From Taishania sp037189645 (lineage in GTDB: Bacteria; Bacteroidota; Bacteroidia; Flavobacteriales_D; Crocinitomicaceae), in assembly GCA_037189645.1 (NCBI GenBank), contig JBBCIY010000001.1:186001-250000 (forward strand): a stretch of DNA of 64,000 bases. Direction: 5' to 3'. Positions 45,906-54,828 of the stretch are shown piece after piece (position 1 is the stretch's first letter; every line of letters begins with the position of its first letter). Position numbers and translations under genes: made by a program. A model generated the notes under the pieces. That model worked only from the letters and a program-made list of their open reading frames with translations. It searched no databases and had not been told where the DNA came from.

Positions 45906-45933
45906 GAAAAAAGCGATGGATTGCTCCACCGCT
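45906..45933 (-). terminator. Terminator of the haem uptake operon
   Basis: On the minus strand AGCGGTGGA pairs with TCCATCGCT (nine pairs, one G-U) around a 4-nt loop, followed by six T residues. It lies 30 nt after the HmuY lipoprotein stop. Confidence 0.85.
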
Positions 45934-45962
45934 CTTCAAACTAAAATTAAATAATGAAAAAA

Positions 45963-46949
45963 TTACAGTCGTTGGTATTCAAAAGTAGGAGTCCCTTTCT
46001 GACCTAGCTGATTATAAAAATCAATAAATCTTAACTTATAAAAGTAGCCTTCATTATCTTGTATAATATATACTTTTTCATGGTGTACTAAAAATGTATT
46101 CTGGTCATACAAAAATGTTTTCCAATTGTATCCGATAACATCTCTGTCTATCGAAAGTTCAAGACCTTCTGCATAAGCGAGATCGATTTCATCGAATGTT
46201 TTTTCAGTAACACGTAGAGATTTGGTATTGAATGTATTGGTAAGGCATCCGACCACGCTGTACGGCATGAAGTCAGGTTCATAAAAAATTTCTGTGAATT
46301 GAGTAAATACCAGGTCCCATTCTTCTTTTGCAGGCTCTATTGTTGGTGTTGTAATGGTTCCGGATGGATTCCATTTCATATAAACGAAATTATAGGTATC
46401 GTCTTTCTGAATGGTGATTATCTGTTCATTACTTCCGTCAATATTTGCAAAACGACCTTTGAAATGTGTGTTGTCGTGCTCCAGAATTTCCATTTTGAAA
46501 TACCCCTGATGATTTCCTACTCCATCGAATCCCCTGTCCAAAATAAATAATGAGCCTCCTCTTACTGCCAGTGAGTCTACAAAGCCTGTCGGATAATCAG
46601 CCCGGTTACTGATTGAAAAATTGGAAGTATTGCTGATTTCTTCAAACGTTTTATCCTGTACCAGCGATACAAGCATTACTTTTGATGTATTGGTAATAAT
46701 GTAAGGTGTTCCGGATGCACAGGAAAATCCTAAATCCCAGTCTGTTTTGTGATTTTTTCCTTTGTTACTGTTGCTGCTCAGATCAAAGTAGACCTGGTAT
46801 TCATACGTTGGTGTTAATTCGATGGCTGTTGTTGTAATATTCCCCAGATCCGGAGGAGTAACAGGTAATTCATCTTTTCGGCAGCTCGACAGCATTAATC
46901 CTGTAAGTAAAAGAAAGAAAATAGTTCTGTTCGACTGTGTAATTATCAT
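45963..46949 (-). CDS. HmuY family haem-binding lipoprotein
   Basis: 328 residues with lipobox LMLSSCRKD (lipidated Cys at 23), so it is anchored to the outer membrane. The HmuY pattern of Bacteroidota is seen: YFDLSSNSNKGKNHKTDWDLGF near the start, WDLVFTQFTEIFYE in the middle, and YKLRFIDFYNQLGQKG at the end. HmuY captures haem and hands it to a TonB receptor. Its ATG overlaps the receptor stop by 4 nt. The protein is longer than P. gingivalis HmuY. It is the last gene of the operon. Confidence 0.88.
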   Translation of the reverse strand: MIITQSNRTIFFLLLTGLMLSSCRKDELPVTPPDLGNITTTAIELTPTYEYQVYFDLSSNSNKGKNHKTDWDLGFSCASGTPYIITNTSKVMLVSLVQDKTFEEISNTSNFSISNRADYPTGFVDSLAVRGGSLFILDRGFDGVGNHQGYFKMEILEHDNTHFKGRFANIDGSNEQIITIQKDDTYNFVYMKWNPSGTITTPTIEPAKEEWDLVFTQFTEIFYEPDFMPYSVVGCLTNTFNTKSLRVTEKTFDEIDLAYAEGLELSIDRDVIGYNWKTFLYDQNTFLVHHEKVYIIQDNEGYFYKLRFIDFYNQLGQKGTPTFEYQRL

Positions 46950-49210
46950 TTTTTCTTCGTATTAAGATTTACCGTTAATGAGCAAAAATAGGTTCTTCCC
47001 ATACCGATCTGTACAGATGTAGATCCTGCTGAATGGGCGCCATCGGCTCCGGACAGGCCATTGATCGCTGTAATATCCAGTATGTTCTTCACTCCCAGCG
47101 TAATTCCAATTTTCCTGCTCCAGAAATGAGTCGTTGCCGTTAAATCAAGCATGTGGTAAGAATCTCTTTTCGATTCGAATACAGTACCGTCATTTTGCAT
47201 GACAAAGTTAGGCAATTTACCTGTAAACTTGTAGAACAATGCGAAAGAAGTGTTGATTTTATCAATCGTGTAGCTGGGATTTACTTTCACCTCCGGGTAG
47301 AAAGACGTTGCCCTTGGTGATTCGTTGGAGTAGATCTGTGTCCTTCTTCCTTTTACCGATACACCTGCATCTACCGAAAGCCCTTTCCGCATGAAATTTG
47401 CATTCAGCGTATACCCGTATGTCTGTGCTTTGAACAGGTTGACATAGCTGTATTCCGTGTTGGTAACCTGTGCAAGGGTGATCAGGTTTGCCAGGTCATT
47501 GAAAAAGAATTGATTGGTTATGACCAGTCTGCATCTTCCTTTTTCGTAATCGGTTCGCAGTGACAACTGGTAGTTGTTGGATGTTTCCGCTTCCAGCTCC
47601 GTATTTCCTTTAATGTTGTGATTGATATCTACAAAGTAGAAGTACAGCTCCTTTAACGACGGAGCACGGTAACCCCGGCTGTATGAAAGGCGCAGGTCAT
47701 TATTTTTTGAGACTTTATATTTAAAGAAGATTGACGGTACTACAGGTGTTTTATAGACGGAATTGTACGCGACTCTTAATCCCGGCTTGATGGTCAGTTT
47801 TTTCCACGGATTGTATTCAGAAGTAACAAATAAGGCATAATCTCCCATTGAACTCTTCTGGTTTTCAATGCGTTTTCCCCTGGAGCTTTCGTAGTTAATA
47901 TCATAGCCGACTTCCAGCATCCATTTCGGAGAATGGTTGTAAACAAAGCTTGTACGGCTCAGGATAAGGTCGAAAGCGGAAGTGTCCTGTTCGTTTGCAC
48001 CTGCAATGGTTTTGTTCAACGTCGTCAGGTCATTGATGTACGTTGTTTTTTTTCGTTGAAAGAAATTATAGGCATTTGTGGAGTTAACCGACCATTTCTT
48101 TGAAATGCGCCCGACCACGGATATGCTGTTATCCCAGCGGAACGTATTGTAATAGTCATCAAACGCGCGGATGTAATAAGGTTGCAGCGGAGCACCTCTG
48201 TTTTCGATCTCTTCCTGGAACACCCTGAAATCAGCCGTCAGGAACAGCCCGTCTTCGTGCCTGGTGTTGTTGAGCCGCTGGCGGACTTTCAGTCCTCCGA
48301 ACACCTGTTCACGGGGTTTGTATAATTTATGCCGCAACGAATCTGCGACCCGTGTTTTTTCTACATGGAACGGTTTCTCATCCGGTCTCCAGCCGTCAAA
48401 ATAATTCCGGTTGATGTCCGCGGAGATCAGCGTGTTTTTAAATTTGGTAGCCAGGTTCAGCTGGGTATTATAGGTTCCGTTGCTTTCGTAGTAAGCATAT
48501 GCTTTTCCCGACAAAGCAGCGGATTGATCTTTCTTTGTGATGATATTGATTGTTCCTGCCAATGCGTCAGAACCGTAGTTCACAGACAGGGGACCTTCAA
48601 TTATTTCGATCTTCTCCACGTTCTGGATGTTGATCTGGTCCAGGTCTACAGTACCGTTCAGGCGGCCGATCACCGGAACCCCGTCAACAAGGATCTTTAC
48701 ATTTTCTCCTGAAATTCCCTGCAGGTCCATTCCTGTACCGAGGATTGCATCAGTGGAAAGCTGTATGTTTAATTCGTTTTTAAATAGCTGGGTCAGATTT
48801 TGAGCGCCCATCTGCTCGATTTTCTTCGAGTTGATGATTCTCACGTTCTGAACCGCGTCGCTGATGCTTGTTTGCTGCATCTGTCCGGTCACAACCATTT
48901 CATCAATGCGGGTTGCCCGTTTGAAGAGATAGATCCGGGAAGGCATGTCTTCGATCATTGTGAACGTCCTGTCATCAAATCCTGTTGCCAGCACTTCTAC
49001 AAAATAACCTGGTTTTACGTTGGACAAATCGACTTTACCGTCATTTGCCTTCAATTCGCTGATGCGCTTATCGCCATCGTATATAAATACAGAAACCCTG
49101 ACAGGAAGGGAATCCTCAGAGCTTAAAAATTCGACTTTTTGAGAAAATAGTGTGGTTGCAATTGCAAAGAAGGGCAGGATGAGTAAGTGTCTGATTTTAA
49201 TTGTCGTCAT
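46946..49210 (-). CDS. TonB-dependent outer membrane receptor (HmuR-like)
   Basis: 754 residues. Signal peptide (LLILPFFAIATTLFSQ), a short carboxypeptidase-like domain (to about 85), a TonB-box region (RIDEMVVTGQMQQTS), the plug domain (about 115-225: KILVDGVPVIGRLNGTVDL, SVNYGSDALAGTINIITKKD) and the barrel, ending in the strand RTYFCSLTVNLNTKKK. LKELYFYFVDINHNIKGNTELEAETS is the common ELYF/NLKPE region of such receptors. With HmuY on the next gene, haem is the likely ligand. Its start overlaps the upstream gene by 14 nt. Confidence 0.93.
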   Translation of the reverse strand: MTTIKIRHLLILPFFAIATTLFSQKVEFLSSEDSLPVRVSVFIYDGDKRISELKANDGKVDLSNVKPGYFVEVLATGFDDRTFTMIEDMPSRIYLFKRATRIDEMVVTGQMQQTSISDAVQNVRIINSKKIEQMGAQNLTQLFKNELNIQLSTDAILGTGMDLQGISGENVKILVDGVPVIGRLNGTVDLDQINIQNVEKIEIIEGPLSVNYGSDALAGTINIITKKDQSAALSGKAYAYYESNGTYNTQLNLATKFKNTLISADINRNYFDGWRPDEKPFHVEKTRVADSLRHKLYKPREQVFGGLKVRQRLNNTRHEDGLFLTADFRVFQEEIENRGAPLQPYYIRAFDDYYNTFRWDNSISVVGRISKKWSVNSTNAYNFFQRKKTTYINDLTTLNKTIAGANEQDTSAFDLILSRTSFVYNHSPKWMLEVGYDINYESSRGKRIENQKSSMGDYALFVTSEYNPWKKLTIKPGLRVAYNSVYKTPVVPSIFFKYKVSKNNDLRLSYSRGYRAPSLKELYFYFVDINHNIKGNTELEAETSNNYQLSLRTDYEKGRCRLVITNQFFFNDLANLITLAQVTNTEYSYVNLFKAQTYGYTLNANFMRKGLSVDAGVSVKGRRTQIYSNESPRATSFYPEVKVNPSYTIDKINTSFALFYKFTGKLPNFVMQNDGTVFESKRDSYHMLDLTATTHFWSRKIGITLGVKNILDITAINGLSGADGAHSAGSTSVQIGMGRTYFCSLTVNLNTKKK

Positions 49211-49526
49211 TACTGATCAGATTGTATGCTGTGAGTAAAACATTGGCTTCCTGAACCAATTCATTAAGTTGTGATAATTCGTTTTTGCTGAGTACAAGCG
49301 AGAATTCCGAACCCGATGGGTGAGGAATCTGGATGCTCTTGGAATTAGGGTTAATTCGGTCATTTACATGCTGGACATCATAATAAATTTGTGAACTAAT
49401 TTCCGCGAACTCATCCTCCGACAATCGCAGAAGTGACGTTCCGAACGCCAGGTGGATGCTTTCGCATTCACGGCATTGGTTAATGAACCCCACTTTGGAC
49501 TGCGCCAGAATTCTCGTTGTACACAT
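49197..49526 (-). CDS. Small Cys-containing protein of HmuY loci (possibly DUF6686)
   Basis: 109 residues, no signal peptide. The N-terminal INQCRECESIHLAFGTSLLRL contains a CxxC pair followed by a conserved-looking hydrophobic stretch; the second half is helical (LSKNELSQLNELVQEAN). It is compatible with the DUF6686 family that accompanies haem receptor genes in Flavobacteria, a recollection I cannot check here. It sits between the DUF6607 gene (5 nt) and the TonB receptor (14-nt overlap), so it belongs to the same transcript. CxxC may bind metal or haem iron; that is inference. Confidence 0.7.
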   Translation of the reverse strand: MCTTRILAQSKVGFINQCRECESIHLAFGTSLLRLSEDEFAEISSQIYYDVQHVNDRINPNSKSIQIPHPSGSEFSLVLSKNELSQLNELVQEANVLLTAYNLISNDDN

Positions 49527-49531
49527 TGCAC

Positions 49532-50461
49532 TTATTTTATGGTAACGTGTTCGTCAATAATTGTTTGAATTGAAGAACGAACCTTTTTCGCGTCAAATTT
49601 CTTCGCTTTAGCAGTTTCATTGCTCAGCTCGAAAAAGCGCATATAAATTACATTTCCATTTTTGAAAAGCTCTATTTCCACTGTTCCTTTGGCCAATTTC
49701 TCAGTCCAGACCTCACGAACAACTTTCCAGAACTCTTTTTGTTTATCCCAGTATTCAACCGCTGCTTTACAGTTGTATTCTCCTGTCCAGAAACGCTCGA
49801 TACCTTTTTCCTGTGCGATCAAAACATCCGCTTTCCCTGATTCACGAAGGATCTTGTCATTGTCCTGCTCAAGAACCCATCCGTCATTAAAGATCTCAAT
49901 GTGAGAAAAACGTCCTGTTACATTGTAGTCGTCACGTTTTGTATGCTCACGGCGCGGAAGAGGTGCATCGGCCTTCGCCTCCCAGAAAGAGCGACCATCT
50001 GCATGCAACCATGTTCCGTAACCTTCATAACGAGGGCTGTCATCCACCTGGAAAACTTTTTGTGTCCATGTTCCCTTTGCTTTGTCCGCAGGGATGGAAA
50101 TGTTGTTCCAGATTTCTTTCTGACCTTCTTTTCTGTTGTATGCCAGCAATTCGGTATTCTCATACAGCCAATCCTGTCTCCAGTGTTTGATCACCATAGT
50201 ATCGTTTACGATAAGCAAGTGCTGCAAAACGATTTTGTTTTCCGTGTTTTCAACAACTTCAACAAGCTCGATCGCCTGTTCGTACTTCCTGTCATTGTGA
50301 TACTCGTAATCTTTGTTCGGAGAAAAAGTTTCGGCGAAAGAGAATGTCACTTTGTAACATCCTTCCATTTTAAGGATTGCTGCTCTGTCCTGATCTTTTT
50401 TTGTTTGTCCAAATACAGCACTGCTTGCAACAAGCAGCGCTGATAAAAATAAATGTTTCAT
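49532..50461 (-). CDS. DUF6607 family secreted protein of the haem locus
   Basis: 309 residues with signal peptide (LFLSALLVASSAVFGQ). The mature protein has the conserved blocks KMEGCYKVTFSFAETF, IVLQHLLIVNDTMVIKHWRQDW, GTWLHADGRSFWEA and KDDYNVTGRFSHIEIFNDGWV-like strings typical of DUF6607, a family found near HmuY and TonB receptors. The fold is probably lipocalin-like with repeated short strands; ligand binding is an inference. It lies 24 nt after the secreted HmuY-like gene and 5 nt before the small Cys gene. Confidence 0.82.
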   Translation of the reverse strand: MKHLFLSALLVASSAVFGQTKKDQDRAAILKMEGCYKVTFSFAETFSPNKDYEYHNDRKYEQAIELVEVVENTENKIVLQHLLIVNDTMVIKHWRQDWLYENTELLAYNRKEGQKEIWNNISIPADKAKGTWTQKVFQVDDSPRYEGYGTWLHADGRSFWEAKADAPLPRREHTKRDDYNVTGRFSHIEIFNDGWVLEQDNDKILRESGKADVLIAQEKGIERFWTGEYNCKAAVEYWDKQKEFWKVVREVWTEKLAKGTVEIELFKNGNVIYMRFFELSNETAKAKKFDAKKVRSSIQTIIDEHVTIK

Positions 50462-50485
50462 TACCTTAAATAAGTGTTTTAATAA

Positions 50486-51766
50486 TTAATACTTCACTAC
50501 GTTTTTAACCGTAGCGTTACCATTTTGATTGATTTCTACATAATACACACCGTTAGCCAAAGCAGAAATGTCCAGTTTTTGCTTAGTTATCCCGGTGATT
50601 GTATTGAAGCTTTCCGCTGCAACTACTTGTCCCATTTGGTTACGGACAATAATGTCTGCTGAATTTGCTTTAGAATCAAAAGCGATTGTCAATTGGTCTT
50701 TTGCAGGGTTTGGATAAATCTCAACAAATTGAGTTCCTTCCTCTGTCAAACCTAAGAAAGCGATTTGTTGTTTTGTAAACAAAAACTTTCCTTCAGTACC
50801 TCCAACGAATCCTGTAGGAATGATTTTCCAGACATCCCCTCCAGAATTCCTTACAAAGTAAACAAGATCATCTGCTATAACATATTGCCCTCCGGTATAT
50901 GATTTCCAATCGCTACCAATAGTGTTGATTTCTGTAATAAAAGATTGTGATGAATAATCTTCAAAATCAGCAGGGTCTGCTACTCCATTAACTTCAACAA
51001 CTTCCCAATTTGGGCTGGTTAAAATTCCTGAAACTCCATACATGATTCCACTCACTAAATCTCTATACTTAGTAAAAACCAGGTCCCAATCATTTGCAGC
51101 AGGCTCAGGATTCAAAAAGGCATCATTTTCAATAGAATAATATCCGAATACTTTTCCTGTATAATTACTTCCCACAAATGCCTGAGTTACTTCATTTGAA
51201 CCATCCAGATCAGCGATTCTGAAATTTACAGTTCCTGATGTTTTGTTGATGATATCAATTTTTTTGTACGATCCGTTTGCCAGCTGCAATACATAAATAG
51301 AGTCTCCGACTACAGCATGCGTAGCCATGTTGTAAACACCCCATCCATTATCAAGATAAACAGTCTGACCGGCATAAACCATTGTATTTGTCCAGTCTAT
51401 ATTTTGATTAAACGCACCAATTTCCCATGATTTCGGATCGTTTTCAAGTTCCTGCCAAGACGCAATGTTTGAAACATCAATCGTTGTGTTCCAATCTGAA
51501 TTGTCTCCGTCAGGCCAGATCCATGCTCTCAAAGTACCTGTATGACTTCCTTTTCCTGAGTTGATACGAATAGTTGCGGACATTGTATTTGTGCTGAAAG
51601 CTAAATCCCAATCGTTCAAAGGTGAGGCTGTCTCCGTTCCATCCGATAGTTTATACCAGACTTCGTTAATGGATGTTCCTCCTCCAATTGACACAGAGTC
51701 CAATACTTGAGCACTCAATCCCGTTGAAAGTGTTAATAATAATGCACTAAATGTAATTTTTTTCAT
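50486..51766 (-). CDS. HmuY-like secreted protein with T9SS type-A sorting domain
   Basis: 426 residues. Signal peptide ends LSTGLSAQ. The mature part has the HmuY-type layout: ASPLNDWDLAFSTNTMSAT, WDLVFTKYRDLVSGIMYGV, and SDWKSYTGGQY near the end of the domain. The last 80 residues form a type-A T9SS sorting domain (QFVEIYPNPAKDQLTIAFD, NQMGQVV, LANGVYYVEI, KNVVKY). Thus a haem-binding protein appears to be exported through T9SS, unlike the lipid-anchored one at 45963. It is the first gene of the operon; its promoter is at 51801-51831. Haem binding is inferred from context and resemblance. Confidence 0.85.
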   Translation of the reverse strand: MKKITFSALLLTLSTGLSAQVLDSVSIGGGTSINEVWYKLSDGTETASPLNDWDLAFSTNTMSATIRINSGKGSHTGTLRAWIWPDGDNSDWNTTIDVSNIASWQELENDPKSWEIGAFNQNIDWTNTMVYAGQTVYLDNGWGVYNMATHAVVGDSIYVLQLANGSYKKIDIINKTSGTVNFRIADLDGSNEVTQAFVGSNYTGKVFGYYSIENDAFLNPEPAANDWDLVFTKYRDLVSGIMYGVSGILTSPNWEVVEVNGVADPADFEDYSSQSFITEINTIGSDWKSYTGGQYVIADDLVYFVRNSGGDVWKIIPTGFVGGTEGKFLFTKQQIAFLGLTEEGTQFVEIYPNPAKDQLTIAFDSKANSADIIVRNQMGQVVAAESFNTITGITKQKLDISALANGVYYVEINQNGNATVKNVVKY

Positions 51767-51800
51767 GTCGCTCTTTATTAAGATTAATTTTAAATAAGCG

Positions 51801-51831
51801 CAAAATTAAATTTCAGACAAAGGTTGTGCAA
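51801..51831 (-). promoter_or_regulatory. Promoter of the haem uptake operon
   Basis: On the minus strand TTG (51831-51829) is followed after 20 nt by TAATTTTG (51808-51801), matching -33 TTG and -7 TAnnTTTG of Bacteroidota. The leader to the ATG at 51766 is about 30 nt. Its -33 element lies next to that of the divergent pafA promoter. Confidence 0.7.
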
Positions 51832-51853
51832 TACCTCAAAAAGGGTATTTTTG
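51824..51853 (+). promoter_or_regulatory. Promoter of pafA
   Basis: TTG at 51824-51826, 19-nt spacer, TATTTTTG at 51846-51853. The ATG at 51878 is 24 nt downstream. An in-frame start at 51824 would lie within the promoter and is rejected. Confidence 0.7.
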
Positions 51854-51877
51854 AATCATCAACTTAAAAAATGTAAG

Positions 51878-53515
51878 ATGAAACCGTTCGCATACCTTAT
51901 TACATTTACTCTTTTTCTCCATGCTTTCTGCTCATTTTCCCAGCCGGATCAACCCAAGCTGGTCATCGGTATCGTGGTAGACCAGATGTGCTATGAATAC
52001 CTGTACCGGTTTTACGACAAATATTCCGACGGAGGGTTCAAACGATTGATGAACGAAGGGACCAATTGCAGAACGACTCATTATAATTATGTACCTACTT
52101 ATACAGGCCCCGGCCATGCATCCATTTATACCGGGACAACTCCATCCAATCACGGGATCGTCGGAAATGACTGGTATGACCGAAAAAGCCGTAAGGAGGT
52201 CAATTGTGTTCAGGATGATGCAGTCACGACGGTAGGGTCGGAAAGCAATCACGGCAGGTATTCTCCTTCAAGGCTTAAAGTGAATACGATTACGGATCAA
52301 TTTAAACTGGAGCGCCCGCAGTCGAAAGTACTTTCCATGTCCATTAAGAACCGTGGTGCTATTTTGCCGGGAGGACATCTGAGTGACGGTACGTATTGGT
52401 ACGATGGTTCGACCGGGAATTTTATTACCAGTTCCTTCTACACTGACCAACTGCCGGAATGGGTGCGTGCTTTCAATAAGAAAGAGATTCCTCAGAAAGC
52501 GATGAAACAGACATGGAACACACTGCTTCCCATTGAACAATATACAGAAAGCGGGATTGATGATTCGCCTTATGAGCATTTACTCAACGGTAAAACAAAA
52601 CCGGTCTTTCCTTATGAGTTTTCCAAAATGACTACAAAGGAGAATCTTTTCGATTTATTCACACATACGCCTTTTGCTAATACATTTTTAACTGATTTTG
52701 CCGTCCAGGCGCTTCAGTCGGAAAAATTAGGGCAGAACGGAACGACCGATATGCTCTGCATCAGCTACTCATCAACAGACATCATCGGCCACTCATTCGG
52801 TCCGCAATCCAAAGAAATCCAGGATACCTATCTCCGGCTGGACAGGGACCTGGAACGATTGCTAAATGAGCTGGATCGAACGTTGGGGAAGGGGAGTTAT
52901 ACCTTATTCCTCACCGCTGACCATGCTGTTGTCCCGGTTCCTCAATTGCTGATCGATCATAAAATGGCCGGTGGGTATGTGTTTTTACATGATTCGATCT
53001 CCCGGCTGGATTCAGAGTTGACAGGTAAATACGGATCCGGATTGATCGCAGGATTTGAAAACCTGAATATTTACCTGGATCGGAAATTGATCCGGTCAAA
53101 GAACCTGGATTATCACGAAATCTGTACCTTTATTAAAGACCGGATAAAAGAGTGGGATGGTGTAAAGAACGTGTATACAGCGGCAGAATTACAGAACGGA
53201 GCGGGAGACAAGTGGTTTGAAATGGTAAGAAGCGGCTATAATTATAAAGAAAGCGGCGACGTATTGTTTATCCTTGAATCCGGTTATTTGCCCAAATCCA
53301 AAGATTCCGAAAAAGCAAGAAAAGGGACAAGCCACGGTTCTCCCTATGCTTATGACACGCAGGTTCCGTTGCTATGGTATGGTCACTCCATCCCGAAGCA
53401 GGATATCTTCCGGGTAGTGGAAATAACAGACATTGCTCCGACACTGGCACATATTCTGAATATTTCATTTGCCCACGCCACAACGGGAAACCCGGTTGTT
53501 GAGCTATTCAAATAA
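51878..53515 (+). CDS. pafA: Alkaline phosphatase PafA type
   Basis: 545 residues, with signal peptide (ITFTLFLHAFCSFSQ), so periplasmic or secreted. Alkaline phosphatase superfamily residues are visible: VIGIVVDQMCYEYLYRF (zinc Asp), the Thr nucleophile in TYTGPGHASIYTG, SSTDIIGHSFGP and LTADHAVVP (zinc Asp/His) and GTSHGSPYAYD (zinc His). The phosphate-binding pair specific to PafA, Lys and Arg, is in MSIKNRGAILPGG. The enzyme hydrolyses phosphomonoesters, releasing phosphate even when phosphate is plentiful. A weak hairpin follows the stop at 53514. Confidence 0.93.
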   Translation: MKPFAYLITFTLFLHAFCSFSQPDQPKLVIGIVVDQMCYEYLYRFYDKYSDGGFKRLMNEGTNCRTTHYNYVPTYTGPGHASIYTGTTPSNHGIVGNDWYDRKSRKEVNCVQDDAVTTVGSESNHGRYSPSRLKVNTITDQFKLERPQSKVLSMSIKNRGAILPGGHLSDGTYWYDGSTGNFITSSFYTDQLPEWVRAFNKKEIPQKAMKQTWNTLLPIEQYTESGIDDSPYEHLLNGKTKPVFPYEFSKMTTKENLFDLFTHTPFANTFLTDFAVQALQSEKLGQNGTTDMLCISYSSTDIIGHSFGPQSKEIQDTYLRLDRDLERLLNELDRTLGKGSYTLFLTADHAVVPVPQLLIDHKMAGGYVFLHDSISRLDSELTGKYGSGLIAGFENLNIYLDRKLIRSKNLDYHEICTFIKDRIKEWDGVKNVYTAAELQNGAGDKWFEMVRSGYNYKESGDVLFILESGYLPKSKDSEKARKGTSHGSPYAYDTQVPLLWYGHSIPKQDIFRVVEITDIAPTLAHILNISFAHATTGNPVVELFK

Positions 53516-53550
53516 CCTGTTTCCTGAGGATGGACAGGTTGCATTTTCAT
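53514..53550 (+). terminator. Possible weak terminator after pafA
   Basis: AACCTGT (53514-53520) pairs with ACAGGTT (53534-53540) around a 13-nt loop, overlapping the stop codon, with a loosely T-rich tail. Confidence 0.35.
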
Positions 53551-53660
53551 TGTTAAAAATAAGTTTGTTTGAAATAATCATCATTTTACAGACAACCTCT
53601 GGCGACCTTGTTTCGTATTATTAAGGAAACGATTGATCATTTATTTCAAAAACAAGCAAG

Positions 53661-54824
53661 ATGAAAAAATCATTCTTCCAGTTCGTCGGTATTACTTTGC
53701 TTTCCTTTTTTTCAAACGCGCAGACCACAACCATAAAGAGCTTTTATGTCGGCCACAGCCTGACTGATTACATTGCTGAAATGGTTTTAAGGTTATCTGA
53801 AGATGATTCCGAAACGTCATTTGATTTCGCCTATCAGCAGATACTGGGATCTCCGCTTCGCTGGCAATGGCAGGCGTTGGAACGGCAGGATTATGTCAAT
53901 TTCCCGGATGGAAAAATATTCGCTTTCTACGATGAAGAAAACGGGCTTCCTGCCGGTGACTTTACCCATTTGGTACTTACGGAAAGCGTTCCACGTCATT
54001 TTAATGAATGGGGGATCGTAGAAACCTATTATTACCTGGACAGCTTCTACAACTACGCTATTGCAGACAACCCGGACATCAAGCCCTATCTCTACGAAGT
54101 GTGGCATTGTATAGAAAGCGGAACGCCTACGGGATGTGATTACGATGTGGACACCAATCCCTTTCGCCAGCGGTTGACCGATGACCTGCCGATGTGGGAA
54201 AGCGCCGTTGATACATTCAATACACGGAATAATCCTGTTCACCCGATGAAGCTGATTCCTGCCGGGCAGGCGGTCGGGCTTTTCTACGATAAGATTTACA
54301 ACGGGGAAATTCCCGGAATAACATCCATTGAAGATGTATTTGATGACAATATTCACGGAAATGATACACTCCGTTATTTAGTCGCTTGTGTGCATTATGC
54401 GACATTGTTCGAAAGAAGTCCGGTCGGGCTCACCAACGAGTTATACAACTGGTGGGGAGGTGCATTCGGCCCTATATCTGCATCTCTGGCTGCTCAGCTC
54501 CAGGAGATCGCATGGGAAACGGTGTGTAATTATGAGCCGTTAGGCATTAACTGCGGACCGCTTTCGGTTAAAGGCGCTGATTTGTCTGATCACATTCGGC
54601 TGTTTCCTGTCCCGGCAAAAGACCGGGTAACGGTTTCTTTACCGGGTGAAGCGACCGTTGTTTCCATCCGGTTACTGGATGTCCTGGGGAAAGAGCTGAA
54701 AGCTGAAAGTGTCATCCATTCATCTGGAATAGAGGTCGATCTAAGCGGTCAGGGATCCGGGGTTTATTTAATGGAATTGGAGTTTGCCGATCAACGAATA
54801 GTGAAGAGATTTGTGATTGAATAG
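53661..54824 (+). CDS. SGNH-like hydrolase with T9SS type-A sorting domain
   Basis: 387 residues. Signal peptide ends LLSFFSNAQ. The start of the mature part, KSFYVGHSLTDYIAEM, carries a GxSL block like the nucleophile Ser of SGNH/DUF4886-like hydrolases; HLVLTESVPRH and the late dyad DDNIHGNDTLRYL (Asp and His) followed by VHYATLFERSPVG fit the end of that fold. The C-terminus (IRLFPVPAKDRVTVSL, LDVLGKEL, SGVYLMELE, KRFVIE) is a type-A T9SS domain with FPVP in place of YPNP. It is probably a secreted esterase. The stop is only 4 nt from the convergent PLP enzyme gene. Confidence 0.82.
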   Translation: MKKSFFQFVGITLLSFFSNAQTTTIKSFYVGHSLTDYIAEMVLRLSEDDSETSFDFAYQQILGSPLRWQWQALERQDYVNFPDGKIFAFYDEENGLPAGDFTHLVLTESVPRHFNEWGIVETYYYLDSFYNYAIADNPDIKPYLYEVWHCIESGTPTGCDYDVDTNPFRQRLTDDLPMWESAVDTFNTRNNPVHPMKLIPAGQAVGLFYDKIYNGEIPGITSIEDVFDDNIHGNDTLRYLVACVHYATLFERSPVGLTNELYNWWGGAFGPISASLAAQLQEIAWETVCNYEPLGINCGPLSVKGADLSDHIRLFPVPAKDRVTVSLPGEATVVSIRLLDVLGKELKAESVIHSSGIEVDLSGQGSGVYLMELEFADQRIVKRFVIE

Positions 54825-54828
54825 CCGG

